In this document: one piece after another, positions 1-6,422 of the stretch
How positions within the stretch are numbered: the first letter of the stretch is position 1
How the letters are laid out: each line of letters begins with the position of its first letter
Assembly (NCBI GenBank): GCA_964528445.1
Contig: CAZGSL010000052.1
Location: 1 to 11,522 of the forward strand
Reading direction: 5' to 3'
DNA length: 11,522 bases
Source of the DNA: JAXHMM01 sp964528445
GTDB taxonomy: Bacteria; Bacteroidota; Rhodothermia; Balneolales; Balneolaceae
Notes under the pieces: model-generated
The model's database searches: none
Told to the model about the DNA's origin: nothing
Seen by the model: the letters and a program-made list of their open reading frames with translations, nothing else
Program-made: the position numbers and the translations under genes

Positions 1-1826
1 GCCCGTTTCTGGTCGGTAATGTCGATGTACATGCCGTATATGGCAATGGTACTGCCGTTTACGGTCACCGGAACGCCGTAAATGAGCACCTCAACAAAAG
101 AGCCGTCCTTTGTGACCCTCCTGGCCGTAAGGTTGGAGGTATGGCCCTGGAATATGGTCCTGGAGAGCTCCCGAGCGCTCTCGAGCCCCTCCTCAGGTAC
201 GATGAGCTGGTCGATGTCTATCCCCTGGGCCTCGGCGGCGCTGTAGCCGAACAGCTCAGTGAACGACTCATTTACATGGCGAATCTCCTGGTGCTCGTCC
301 ATCATCACGATGGCCACCGGGGAGTTCTGGAAAAGCTGGCGGAAGAGCTCTTCGTTTCTCCGCATCTGCTCTTCCGTTTCGTACTGGTCGCTGATGTCGC
401 GGCTGATGGCAATCACCACATCCTCCCCGAAATAGGTGCCGGGACTCAGGATGACCTCCTCGGGAAAAACTTCCCCGTTTTTCCGCAGTCCCCACTGCTC
501 AAACTCCTGCACCTCCCCGTTCAGGGCGCGTTCAAAATACTCGTGGGTCTCCTCCAGGTCCGTTTTTCCGGGTGCCGCCAGAAAATCGGGCGTGCTGCCA
601 ATCAGCCGCTCGCGGGAGTAGCCGTTCAGCTCCACGGCACTTTCGTTGACTTCTATAAACTTGCCATCCTTGTTCTGGATGTAGATGGCGTCGCTGATGG
701 AATCGAAAAGATCCTCAAAACTCTCGACGCTGGCGCGATACCGGGCCAGGGCCAGCTTGGTATCGGTGATGTCCAGCAGGGTGCCGATGATGGCCGGTTT
801 GCCGAAATAGGTGATGCCGGTACCGTAGACGTTCACGTGTATGGTTTGATTGTCGCGGGTAATGCCCCGAAAATCATATTCCATCGCCTTCGACTCGCCC
901 GACATCCGTCGCCGGATGTTCTCACTGACCGTCTCCCTGTCGTCGGGATGGGTCAGATCCATCGGGCCCAGCTTGTTTTCGATGGCCTCTTTTTTGTAGT
1001 GGAATATAGAGGCAAGTTTGGGATTCACATACTTGAATACCCCATCCTGTATCAGGTATACCCCTACGAGGGACTCCTCGGAGAGCGCACGGAAAAGATA
1101 TTCCGACTCTTTCCGGTCGGAAATATCATGGACCAGGGAGTGTACCGATACCAGCTGCCCGTTCTCGTTGTAAACCAGGGAGTTGTGCCACTCGCAGATG
1201 AGCACGTCGCCTGATTTGGTGCGGACCCTCCCCTCAATGGTGTATCCCGGTTTCTGTTCCTTTATGGCACTGCCGATGATATCGTAGGCGCTGTCGAGCT
1301 CGTCGTCGTGAATAAAATCTTCAAAAAAGCCCTCCTCCCCGACGACTTCATCCTCCCGGTACCCGAAGAGTTCCTCCGCCCGTTCGGACCACGCCGTAAC
1401 CTGCCTCTTGGCATCCCATTCAATCTGTGCGAGGGGTACGTTTTCATGGTGGGTATCCACTTTGGGAAACCGGGTTCGCTCCGTCTCCCGGGTCTCCACC
1501 AGGTCGGTCACGTCGTGGGCTACGGCCATCTTTACCGGCTGGCCCCGCAGATTGAACCGGTGGTGAGTAAACTGGATATAAAACTCCTCGCCTCCCTTGC
1601 TCCGGTGCAACCATATCTTGTCAACCGAAGTGTCCGCTTCCGGGCCGGGAATCAGTTCGGTCCTCTTGTTCCTGCTTCCCAGATCGTTGGCATTCATCTC
1701 CAGGAACTCTTCCCGGCTGTAGCCGTATTTCTCCAGAGCCGCTTCGTTGACGTCCAGGATATCGAAGGTCCTGTGGTCCAGAATAAAAAGCGGACGCTTT
1801 TCAAAGAATGTGTTCGTATGTTCCAT
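1..1826 (-). CDS. Multi-PAS sensor protein (N-terminal 608 residues; output domain off the left edge)
   Basis: I translated the minus strand by hand from ATG at 1826-1824. The frame stays open for 608 codons to the left edge, so the gene is partial at its C-terminus. The protein is a chain of five PAS domains at about residues 8-110, 128-240, 245-360, 366-485 and 490-608. Each ends with the typical signature: HDVTD 104-108, HDISD 233-237, LDITD 351-355, RDISD 476-480, IDITD 601-605. Several carry the VNE...GYS core, for example VNEAALEKYGYS near residue 26. There is no signal peptide, membrane segment or HAMP, so it is probably a soluble sensor. Such arrays usually precede a histidine kinase, less often GGDEF or another output; none is visible here. 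An in-frame TGA at 1853-1851 leaves 1826 as the first usable ATG. No Shine-Dalgarno is seen. It is divergent from thrS. Ligand and output are unknown. Confidence 0.88.
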   Translation of the reverse strand, partial: MEHTNTFFEKRPLFILDHRTFDILDVNEAALEKYGYSREEFLEMNANDLGSRNKRTELIPGPEADTSVDKIWLHRSKGGEEFYIQFTHHRFNLRGQPVKMAVAHDVTDLVETRETERTRFPKVDTHHENVPLAQIEWDAKRQVTAWSERAEELFGYREDEVVGEEGFFEDFIHDDELDSAYDIIGSAIKEQKPGYTIEGRVRTKSGDVLICEWHNSLVYNENGQLVSVHSLVHDISDRKESEYLFRALSEESLVGVYLIQDGVFKYVNPKLASIFHYKKEAIENKLGPMDLTHPDDRETVSENIRRRMSGESKAMEYDFRGITRDNQTIHVNVYGTGITYFGKPAIIGTLLDITDTKLALARYRASVESFEDLFDSISDAIYIQNKDGKFIEVNESAVELNGYSRERLIGSTPDFLAAPGKTDLEETHEYFERALNGEVQEFEQWGLRKNGEVFPEEVILSPGTYFGEDVVIAISRDISDQYETEEQMRRNEELFRQLFQNSPVAIVMMDEHQEIRHVNESFTELFGYSAAEAQGIDIDQLIVPEEGLESARELSRTIFQGHTSNLTARRVTKDGSFVEVLIYGVPVTVNGSTIAIYGMYIDITDQKR

Positions 1827-2072
1827 CCCGATGTTGCTGCTGCAGTTGAATCAGACTGTTCTCGCCATGGCCGACAGGCACCCTGGGAATGGGGAAATGT
1901 GGATTACCTGTTATCGCCCTTTAAATTCTTCAATTAAAGAGTATAGCTATAGTTCGCACAATTTAAAAGGATTCTAACACCGGCCATTTCCTGCTGTTGC
2001 CCTGCGGGTTTTTTTTTATTTTAAGGGAATCAAATTCCGGCATAAATCTAACCCATTTTTTTACCAGGCCGA
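1827..2072. other. Divergent intergenic region between the PAS sensor gene and thrS
   Basis: This 246-bp stretch separates two divergently transcribed genes and must hold both promoters and the thrS leader. An AT-rich block at about 1920-1975 contains the perfect 10-bp palindrome TATAGCTATA (1942-1951). Nearer thrS there is a short GC hairpin followed by nine T residues (1990-2017). I found no site matching the TTG-N20-TAnnTTTG promoter pattern seen elsewhere in the window. No convincing small ORF or RNA gene is recognisable. Confidence 0.6.
1990..2017 (+). terminator. Possible attenuator-like hairpin in the thrS leader
   Basis: CCTGC (1990-1994) can pair with GCGGG (2004-2008), with one G-U pair and a 9-nt loop. 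A run of nine T (2009-2017) follows directly. No plus-strand gene lies upstream that would need a terminator, and thrS starts 56 bp downstream. If transcription begins upstream of 1990, this could act as a leader terminator for thrS. The stem is only 5 bp, so it may be chance; the T-run alone could be part of an upstream promoter element. Confidence 0.3.
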
Positions 2073-4013
2073 ATGGCAGACAAGATTACCATTACCTTTC
2101 CCGACGGCAGCAGCAGGCAATTTCCATCGAGCGTTACCGGGCTCGAAATAGCCGAATCCATCTCCAAGGGGCTCGCCCGGGAGGCACTCAGCGTTACCGT
2201 AGACGGAGAAATTATGGATCTCTCCCGTCCCATTGAACGGGACGGCTCCGTCACCGTCAACACCTGGGATACGGAGGATGGGAAATATACCTTCTGGCAC
2301 TCCTCGGCCCACCTGCTTGCCGAAGCCGTGCAGGAATTTTATCCAGAAGCCAAATTCGGAATCGGTCCCCCCATCGACCGCGGATTCTACTACGACATCG
2401 ACTTTGGAGAAGAGAGCGTAGGAGAGGACGACCTTCCGCAGATTGAGGAGAAGATGATTGAACTGGCCCGCCGGAAGGAGCAGTACCAGCGCAAGAAGGT
2501 CTCGAAAGAGGAGGCCCTCTCCTACTACCGGGAGCGCGACAACCCCTACAAGCTGGAGTTGATTCAGGAGCTGGAAGAGGGAACCATCACTTTTTATACC
2601 CAGGGAGCGTTCACCGACCTCTGCCGGGGACCCCATATCCCCCACACCGGAGATATTAAGGCGGTAAAGCTTACCAGCGTCTCCGGGGCGTACTGGAGGG
2701 GGGATGTGGAGAGCAAACAGCTTACCCGCATCTATGGCATCACTTTTCCCAAGAAGAAGATGCTGGAGGCGTACATACACCAGAGGGAGGAAGCCAAAAA
2801 AAGAGACCACCGCAAGCTCGGAAAGGAGCTGGATATCTACCTGATGGATTCGATGGTGGGCCAGGGGCTTCCCGTGTGGAAACCGAAGGGGACCGTCCTG
2901 CGCCGTCAACTTGAAGAATTTCTTAAGGAAGAGCTATTAAAGCGTGGCTACCAGGAGGTTATCACACCTCATATAGGGAATATAAAGCTCTACGAAACCA
3001 GCGGTCACTATCCCTATTACAAGGATTCCCAGTTCCCTCCCATGGAACTCGAGGACGAGCAGTACATGCTCAAGCCGATGAACTGCCCCCATCACCACCG
3101 CATCTACGCCTCGGAGCTCCGTTCCTACCGGGACCTGCCGATCAGGCTGGCCGAATTCGGGTCGGTCTACCGCTTTGAACAGTCGGGGGAGCTTAGCGGG
3201 CTTTCCAGGGTGCGGGGATTCACCCAGGATGACGCCCATATCTACTGTACGCGCGACCAGCTCAAGGAGGAGCTGATCGACACGATAGACCTGACCCAGC
3301 TGGTTTTCAAGACCTTCGAAATGCCGGTGGAGACCCGCCTCTCCTTTCACGATCCTTCCGAAAAGGATAAATATGCCGGCGATCCGAAGATGTGGGAACG
3401 TGCCGAACAGGAGATTCGCGAGGTTGCCGAGGATATGGACCTGGACTATTTCGAGGCGACCGGCGAAGCCAGTTTTTACGGGCCGAAAGTGGATTTCATT
3501 ATCGAGGACGCCATCGGCCGAAAATGGCAGCTGGGGACGGTTCAGGTGGATTACGTCATGCCCGAGCGTTTTGACCTGACGTACATGGGAGCGGACAACG
3601 AGAAACACCGCCCGGTCATCATCCACCGGGCCCCTTTCGGATCCATGGAACGCTTTGTGAGTATTCTCATCGAGCACTTCGCGGGCGACTTTCCCGTCTG
3701 GCTGTCCCCGGTCCAGGTCCGGATCCTCCCCGTCTCCGACGACTACAACCACTACGCCCGCTACTGCCATGAGGCGCTGGAAAAACGGAACATCCGCGTG
3801 GAGACCGACGACCGAAGCGAAAAGCTGGGCGCAAAAATACGCGAGGCGGAAACGGATAAAATTCCTTACATGTTAATAGTAGGTGAAAAGGAGGCGAGAG
3901 AGAGCACCGTCTCGGTCCGCCGTCACCGGAAAGGCGACCTGGGCACCTTTGAATTTTCTGAATTTATTTCTAATCTCAACAAGGAGATAGCCGAAAAGGT
4001 TAATCCAAATTAA
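2073..4013 (+). CDS. thrS: Threonyl-tRNA synthetase
   Basis: A class II aminoacyl-tRNA synthetase that charges tRNA-Thr in the cytoplasm. At 646 residues it is full length. Domains in order: TGS (about 1-62), second additional editing domain (about 65-225), catalytic core (about 245-540) and anticodon-binding domain (about 545-640). The editing-site residues are intact: H76 and H80 in HSSAH, C184 and H188 in CRGPH. The zinc ligands of the catalytic site are C338 (MNCPHH), H389 (QDDAH) and H518 (IIHRA). Motif 2 begins at R367 and runs into the conserved RVRGFTQDDAH; motif 3 is at GSMERF (523-528). The start lacks a Shine-Dalgarno, like most genes here. It heads thrS-infC-rpmI-rplT, the same order as in E. 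coli. All catalytic and editing residues that I can check are present, so it should be active. Confidence 0.98.
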   Translation: MADKITITFPDGSSRQFPSSVTGLEIAESISKGLAREALSVTVDGEIMDLSRPIERDGSVTVNTWDTEDGKYTFWHSSAHLLAEAVQEFYPEAKFGIGPPIDRGFYYDIDFGEESVGEDDLPQIEEKMIELARRKEQYQRKKVSKEEALSYYRERDNPYKLELIQELEEGTITFYTQGAFTDLCRGPHIPHTGDIKAVKLTSVSGAYWRGDVESKQLTRIYGITFPKKKMLEAYIHQREEAKKRDHRKLGKELDIYLMDSMVGQGLPVWKPKGTVLRRQLEEFLKEELLKRGYQEVITPHIGNIKLYETSGHYPYYKDSQFPPMELEDEQYMLKPMNCPHHHRIYASELRSYRDLPIRLAEFGSVYRFEQSGELSGLSRVRGFTQDDAHIYCTRDQLKEELIDTIDLTQLVFKTFEMPVETRLSFHDPSEKDKYAGDPKMWERAEQEIREVAEDMDLDYFEATGEASFYGPKVDFIIEDAIGRKWQLGTVQVDYVMPERFDLTYMGADNEKHRPVIIHRAPFGSMERFVSILIEHFAGDFPVWLSPVQVRILPVSDDYNHYARYCHEALEKRNIRVETDDRSEKLGAKIREAETDKIPYMLIVGEKEARESTVSVRRHRKGDLGTFEFSEFISNLNKEIAEKVNPN

Positions 4014-4020
4014 AAAAACA

Positions 4021-4025
4021 GAGGT
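4021..4025 (+). promoter_or_regulatory. Shine-Dalgarno of infC that fixes its AUC start
   Basis: GAGGT (4021-4025) is complementary to the 16S anti-Shine-Dalgarno core and sits 5 nt upstream of ATC 4031-4033. It overlaps the in-frame stop TAA (4025-4027) that closes the infC reading frame upstream, so the start must lie between 4028 and the conserved N-domain. Together these two facts single out ATC 4031. Confidence 0.75.
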
Positions 4026-4030
4026 AACTT

Positions 4031-4582
4031 ATCGCAAGACAGAGAAGCAGGAGACCACGTCCGAGAGGTCATGACGACCGACCGAACGCAAATGATGAAA
4101 TACGACACTCCAAAGTACGGGTGATCAAGCCCGACGAAGGGCACGAAATAGTGCCCATTGACGAGGCCCTGGAAATAGCACGGTCCTACGACCTGGACCT
4201 GGTTGAAGTGGCACCCGATGCGGATCCTCCCGTCTGCAAGGTGATCGACTTCGGCAAATTCATGTACGAGAAGAAAAAGAAAGAGAAAGAGGCGAAAAAG
4301 AAACAGCATACCGTACAGGTAAAGGAACTTCGCTTCCGTCCCAATACCGACGACCACGACCTGGAATTCAAAACCCGCCACGCCCGGGAATTTCTGGAGG
4401 ACGGTGACAAGGTAAAGGCCACCGTGCAGTTCCGGGGACGGGACATGCTCTATACGGAACGCGGGGAAGACCTGCTAAAGGACCTTGCGGAGGAGCTGAG
4501 TGACATAAGCGAGATCGAGTCCGAGCCCAACATGGAGGGGCGCCGCATGATCATGATGCTCTCGCCCAACAAGAAGAACTGA
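4031..4582 (+). CDS. infC: Translation initiation factor IF-3, probably starting with AUC
   Basis: IF3 binds the 30S subunit, prevents premature 50S joining and checks start-codon and initiator-tRNA fidelity. With the start at ATC 4031 the product is 183 residues, close to E. coli IF3 (180). A basic tail (1-20) leads into the conserved N-domain opening NDEIRHSKVRVI (21-32), then DLVEVAPDADPPVCKVIDFGKF, a Lys/Glu-rich linker (EKKKKEKEAKKKQ) and the C-domain (VKELRFRPNTDDHDLEFKTRHAREFL to the end). The first in-frame conventional alternative, GTG at 4121, would delete the conserved NDEIR..KVRV segment. ATG at 4071 and 4092 are out of frame. The only other candidates after the TAA at 4025 are ATA 4100, also inside the N-domain, and CTT 4028. 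The gene is 17 nt after thrS. IF3 discriminates against non-canonical starts, so an AUC start implies negative autoregulation, as known for the AUU start of E. coli infC. Family call is very sure; the exact start is about 80 percent. Confidence 0.95.
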   Translation: MARQRSRRPRPRGHDDRPNANDEIRHSKVRVIKPDEGHEIVPIDEALEIARSYDLDLVEVAPDADPPVCKVIDFGKFMYEKKKKEKEAKKKQHTVQVKELRFRPNTDDHDLEFKTRHAREFLEDGDKVKATVQFRGRDMLYTERGEDLLKDLAEELSDISEIESEPNMEGRRMIMMLSPNKKN

Positions 4583-4676
4583 GGGAATTTCGGGAGCAAA
4601 ATAAGTTTACTCTGCAGGGAATTATCCCTATCTTTCCCTTCTTGAATCCCAATGAAAGCATTGCAGGTATATTGTT
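4583..4676 (+). other. infC-rpmI intergenic spacer
   Basis: This 94-bp gap is longer than the others inside the unit. It contains a 5-bp inverted repeat AGGGA/TCCCT around ATTA (4616-4629). It also has a weak promoter-like TATCTTTC (4629-4636), with GTTT rather than TTG at the -33 position. In other bacteria L20 or IF3 expression is often controlled by leader structures near here, but I see no recognisable conserved motif. Confidence 0.3.
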
Positions 4677-4874
4677 ATGCCAAAGATGAAATCCAACAGC
4701 GGGGCAAAGAAACGCTTTAAAAAGACCGGCTCCGGCAAAATAAAGCGAAAAAAAGCCGGGAAAAGCCATATCCTCACCAAAAAAAGCAGCAAGAGGAAAC
4801 GGAAGCTCGGCAAGGATACCCTGGTCCACAAAACCGACAAGGATTCCATCGAGCAGATGATCCCTTATAAATAA
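4677..4874 (+). CDS. rpmI: Large-subunit ribosomal protein bL35
   Basis: A 65-residue, very basic protein beginning MPKMKSNSGAKKRFKKTGSG, the diagnostic bL35 N-terminus (PKxKTxxxAxKRFKxTGxGK). It continues with the family's SHILTKKSSKRKRKL segment, where the usual T..R.L pattern is retained, and ends at the normal length. It is part of the 50S subunit. The gene lies between infC and rplT as in most bacteria. The start ATG has only a weak AGG upstream. The family assignment leaves no realistic alternative. Confidence 0.98.
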   Translation: MPKMKSNSGAKKRFKKTGSGKIKRKKAGKSHILTKKSSKRKRKLGKDTLVHKTDKDSIEQMIPYK

Positions 4875-4900
4875 AACCACCACTCTAACCACTCGACAAA

Positions 4901-5248
4901 ATGCCACGATCTACCAATAAGGTGGCTTCCCGTCGCCGGCGCCGTAAGATTCTGGATCAGGCGAAGGGCTACTGGGGCAAGCGGAAAAACGTCTATACCA
5001 TTGCGAAGAACGCGGTCGAGCAGGGCATGCTCTATCAATACCGCGACCGCAAGGTTCGCAAGCGGGAATTCCGCCGGCTCTGGATCACGCGGATCAACGC
5101 CGCGGCCCGGCAGAACGGCATCAGTTATTCACGGCTGATGGGAGCGCTGAACAAGGAAAATATCAACATCAACCGGAAGGTCCTGGCGGATCTGGCCGTA
5201 CACGATCCCGAGACCTTCACGGCCATTGTGGAGGAAGTCAGCGACTGA
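4901..5248 (+). CDS. rplT: Large-subunit ribosomal protein bL20
   Basis: A 115-residue basic protein, normal for bL20. It is an early 23S rRNA-binding assembly factor of the 50S subunit. Visible family blocks are MPRSTNKVASRRRRRKIL, the AKGYWGKRKNVYTIAKNAV block near residue 21, the YRDRKVRKREFRRLWITRINAA block in the middle, and SYSRLMGALNKENININRKVLADLA in the C-terminal half. It starts 26 nt after rpmI without a Shine-Dalgarno (TCGACAAAATG), so it is presumably cotranscribed. It is the last gene before a strong intrinsic terminator. In several bacteria L20 represses its own operon; no operator could be identified here. Confidence 0.98.
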   Translation: MPRSTNKVASRRRRRKILDQAKGYWGKRKNVYTIAKNAVEQGMLYQYRDRKVRKREFRRLWITRINAAARQNGISYSRLMGALNKENININRKVLADLAVHDPETFTAIVEEVSD

Positions 5249-5266
5249 CGATCCCCTGCCCCATTC

Positions 5267-5316
5267 AAAACCGATTCTGTGCCCGGCATACGCGGGGAAC
5301 GGGTCGGTTTTTTTAT
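5267..5316 (+). terminator. Intrinsic terminator after rplT
   Basis: AAAACCGA (5267-5274) pairs with TCGGTTTT (5304-5311). An inner stem CCCG/CGGG (5282-5285 with 5293-5296) closes the hairpin, and a T-run (5308-5314) follows. It lies 19 bp after the rplT stop and marks the end of the thrS-infC-rpmI-rplT unit. Confidence 0.85.
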
Positions 5317-5346
5317 TGATGCGTACCCGGGAATTAAATAGTTTTC
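5316..5346 (+). promoter_or_regulatory. Candidate Bacteroidota-type promoter for pheST
   Basis: TTG at 5316-5318 is followed after exactly 20 bp by TAGTTTTC (5339-5346). This matches the Bacteroidota primary-sigma consensus TTG-N19-21-TAnnTTTG except for the last base. It sits directly downstream of the rplT terminator and about 47 bp before the pheS ATG, where a new promoter is expected. Confidence 0.55.
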
Positions 5347-5392
5347 GCCTGAAACGACCAGCAGCCCCTTACGATCATCCCAGGCCCCTTTC

Positions 5393-6403
5393 ATGCTTTC
5401 AGACATACGCGATCTAGAGAAAGAGATCAGGAATTTTTCGATTTCCGACGAAGACGATCTGGAAGCATTTCGCCTGGAGTTCCTCTCCCGAAAGGGTAAG
5501 ATCCCCTCGATGTTCGGCCGGATGAGCGAAGTGCCGAAGGAAGACCGGGCCGAAGTAGGCAAGGCGATGAACCGGGTCAAGGAGCTGGCCGAAAAGACGT
5601 TCGAGGAGAACCGTGAAGCTCTGCAGGAGAAAGCGGAAGAAGACGCCCAGGGGGCCGAGGACGACCTGACGCTGCCTCCCCCGCCCTCACCCGCCGGTTC
5701 CTACCATCCCCTCACCCAGACGCTCGAGGAGATGAAACAGATCTTCTACCGGCTGGGCTTTTCTGTGGCAGACGGGCCTGAGATAGAGGATGATTTTCAT
5801 AATTTTACCGCCCTGAATTTTCCCCCGAATCATCCGGCGAGAGACGAACAGGATACGTTCTTTATCCACCGTTCGGAGGAGGAATCCGGCGAGGATCTGA
5901 TGCTGCGCACACACACTTCGCCGGTACAGATCCGGCTGATGCAAGAACAGAATCCCCCCATCCGCGCCATCATGCCCGGCCGGGTCTACCGAAACGAGGC
6001 GGTCACCTCCAAGTCCTATTTTCTGTTCCACCAGGTGGAGGCCCTTTACGTCGACACCGACGTCAGCGTGGCCGAACTGAAGGAGACCCTGATTACCTTC
6101 GCCCGCCTGATGTTCGGAAGCGACGTCCGCTATCGGCTGCGGCCAGGGTATTTTCCATTTACCGAACCCAGTCTTGAAATGGATATCTGGTGGGAGTCGC
6201 CCGGGGGCGGCGACTGGCTGGAGATCCTGGGAGCCGGCATGGTGGATCCCAACGTTTTCGAGGCGGCGGGGGTCGACCCTGAAACCTATACCGGGTATGC
6301 CTGGGGGATGGGCGTGGAACGTATTGCCATTCTCCGCCATGGTATCGAGGACATCCGCGTATTCTACAAAAACGACCAGCGCTTTCTTGAGCAATTCCAT
6401 TGA
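5393..6403 (+). CDS. pheS: Phenylalanyl-tRNA synthetase alpha subunit
   Basis: The catalytic subunit of the alpha2-beta2 class II synthetase that charges tRNA-Phe. It has 336 residues, about normal. An N-terminal helical, tRNA-contacting arm (about 1-90) and a Pro-rich hinge (LPPPPSP near 94-100) lead into the catalytic core. Core blocks seen: LRTHTSPVQIRLM (171-183), motif 2 GRVYRNEAVTSKSYFLFHQVE (196-216), PFTEPSLEMDI (255-265), WLEILGAGMVDPNV (275-288) and motif 3 GYAWGMGVER (301-310). A303 is the position equivalent to the substrate-pocket alanine of E. coli PheS. The loop after EMDI is short (WWESPGGGD) and lacks the cysteine cluster common in many bacterial PheS. The NEA variant of motif 2 is of Bacteroidota type. 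There is no Shine-Dalgarno; it begins a new unit after the terminator and is followed by pheT after 19 nt. Confidence 0.97.
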   Translation: MLSDIRDLEKEIRNFSISDEDDLEAFRLEFLSRKGKIPSMFGRMSEVPKEDRAEVGKAMNRVKELAEKTFEENREALQEKAEEDAQGAEDDLTLPPPPSPAGSYHPLTQTLEEMKQIFYRLGFSVADGPEIEDDFHNFTALNFPPNHPARDEQDTFFIHRSEEESGEDLMLRTHTSPVQIRLMQEQNPPIRAIMPGRVYRNEAVTSKSYFLFHQVEALYVDTDVSVAELKETLITFARLMFGSDVRYRLRPGYFPFTEPSLEMDIWWESPGGGDWLEILGAGMVDPNVFEAAGVDPETYTGYAWGMGVERIAILRHGIEDIRVFYKNDQRFLEQFH

Positions 6404-6422
6404 TTAATTATTTCCCTTCCGT

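Noticed and set aside
141..1214. Long plus-strand ORF (357 codons) and a second one at 1308-1937
   Set aside because: They lie antisense to the continuous five-PAS reading frame, which gives clear family motifs throughout. The plus-strand translations show no recognisable domain.
2061..3770. Minus-strand ORFs of 282 and 277 codons over thrS
   Set aside because: They are antisense shadows of an intact thrS caused by GC-rich codon bias; their translations are low-complexity and unlike known proteins.
4071..4099. ATG at 4071 and 4092 as infC starts
   Set aside because: Both are out of frame with IF3.
4121..4123. GTG as the infC start
   Set aside because: It removes the conserved IF3 N-domain opening (NDEIR..KVRV) and has no Shine-Dalgarno. 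ATC 4031 explains the sequence better.
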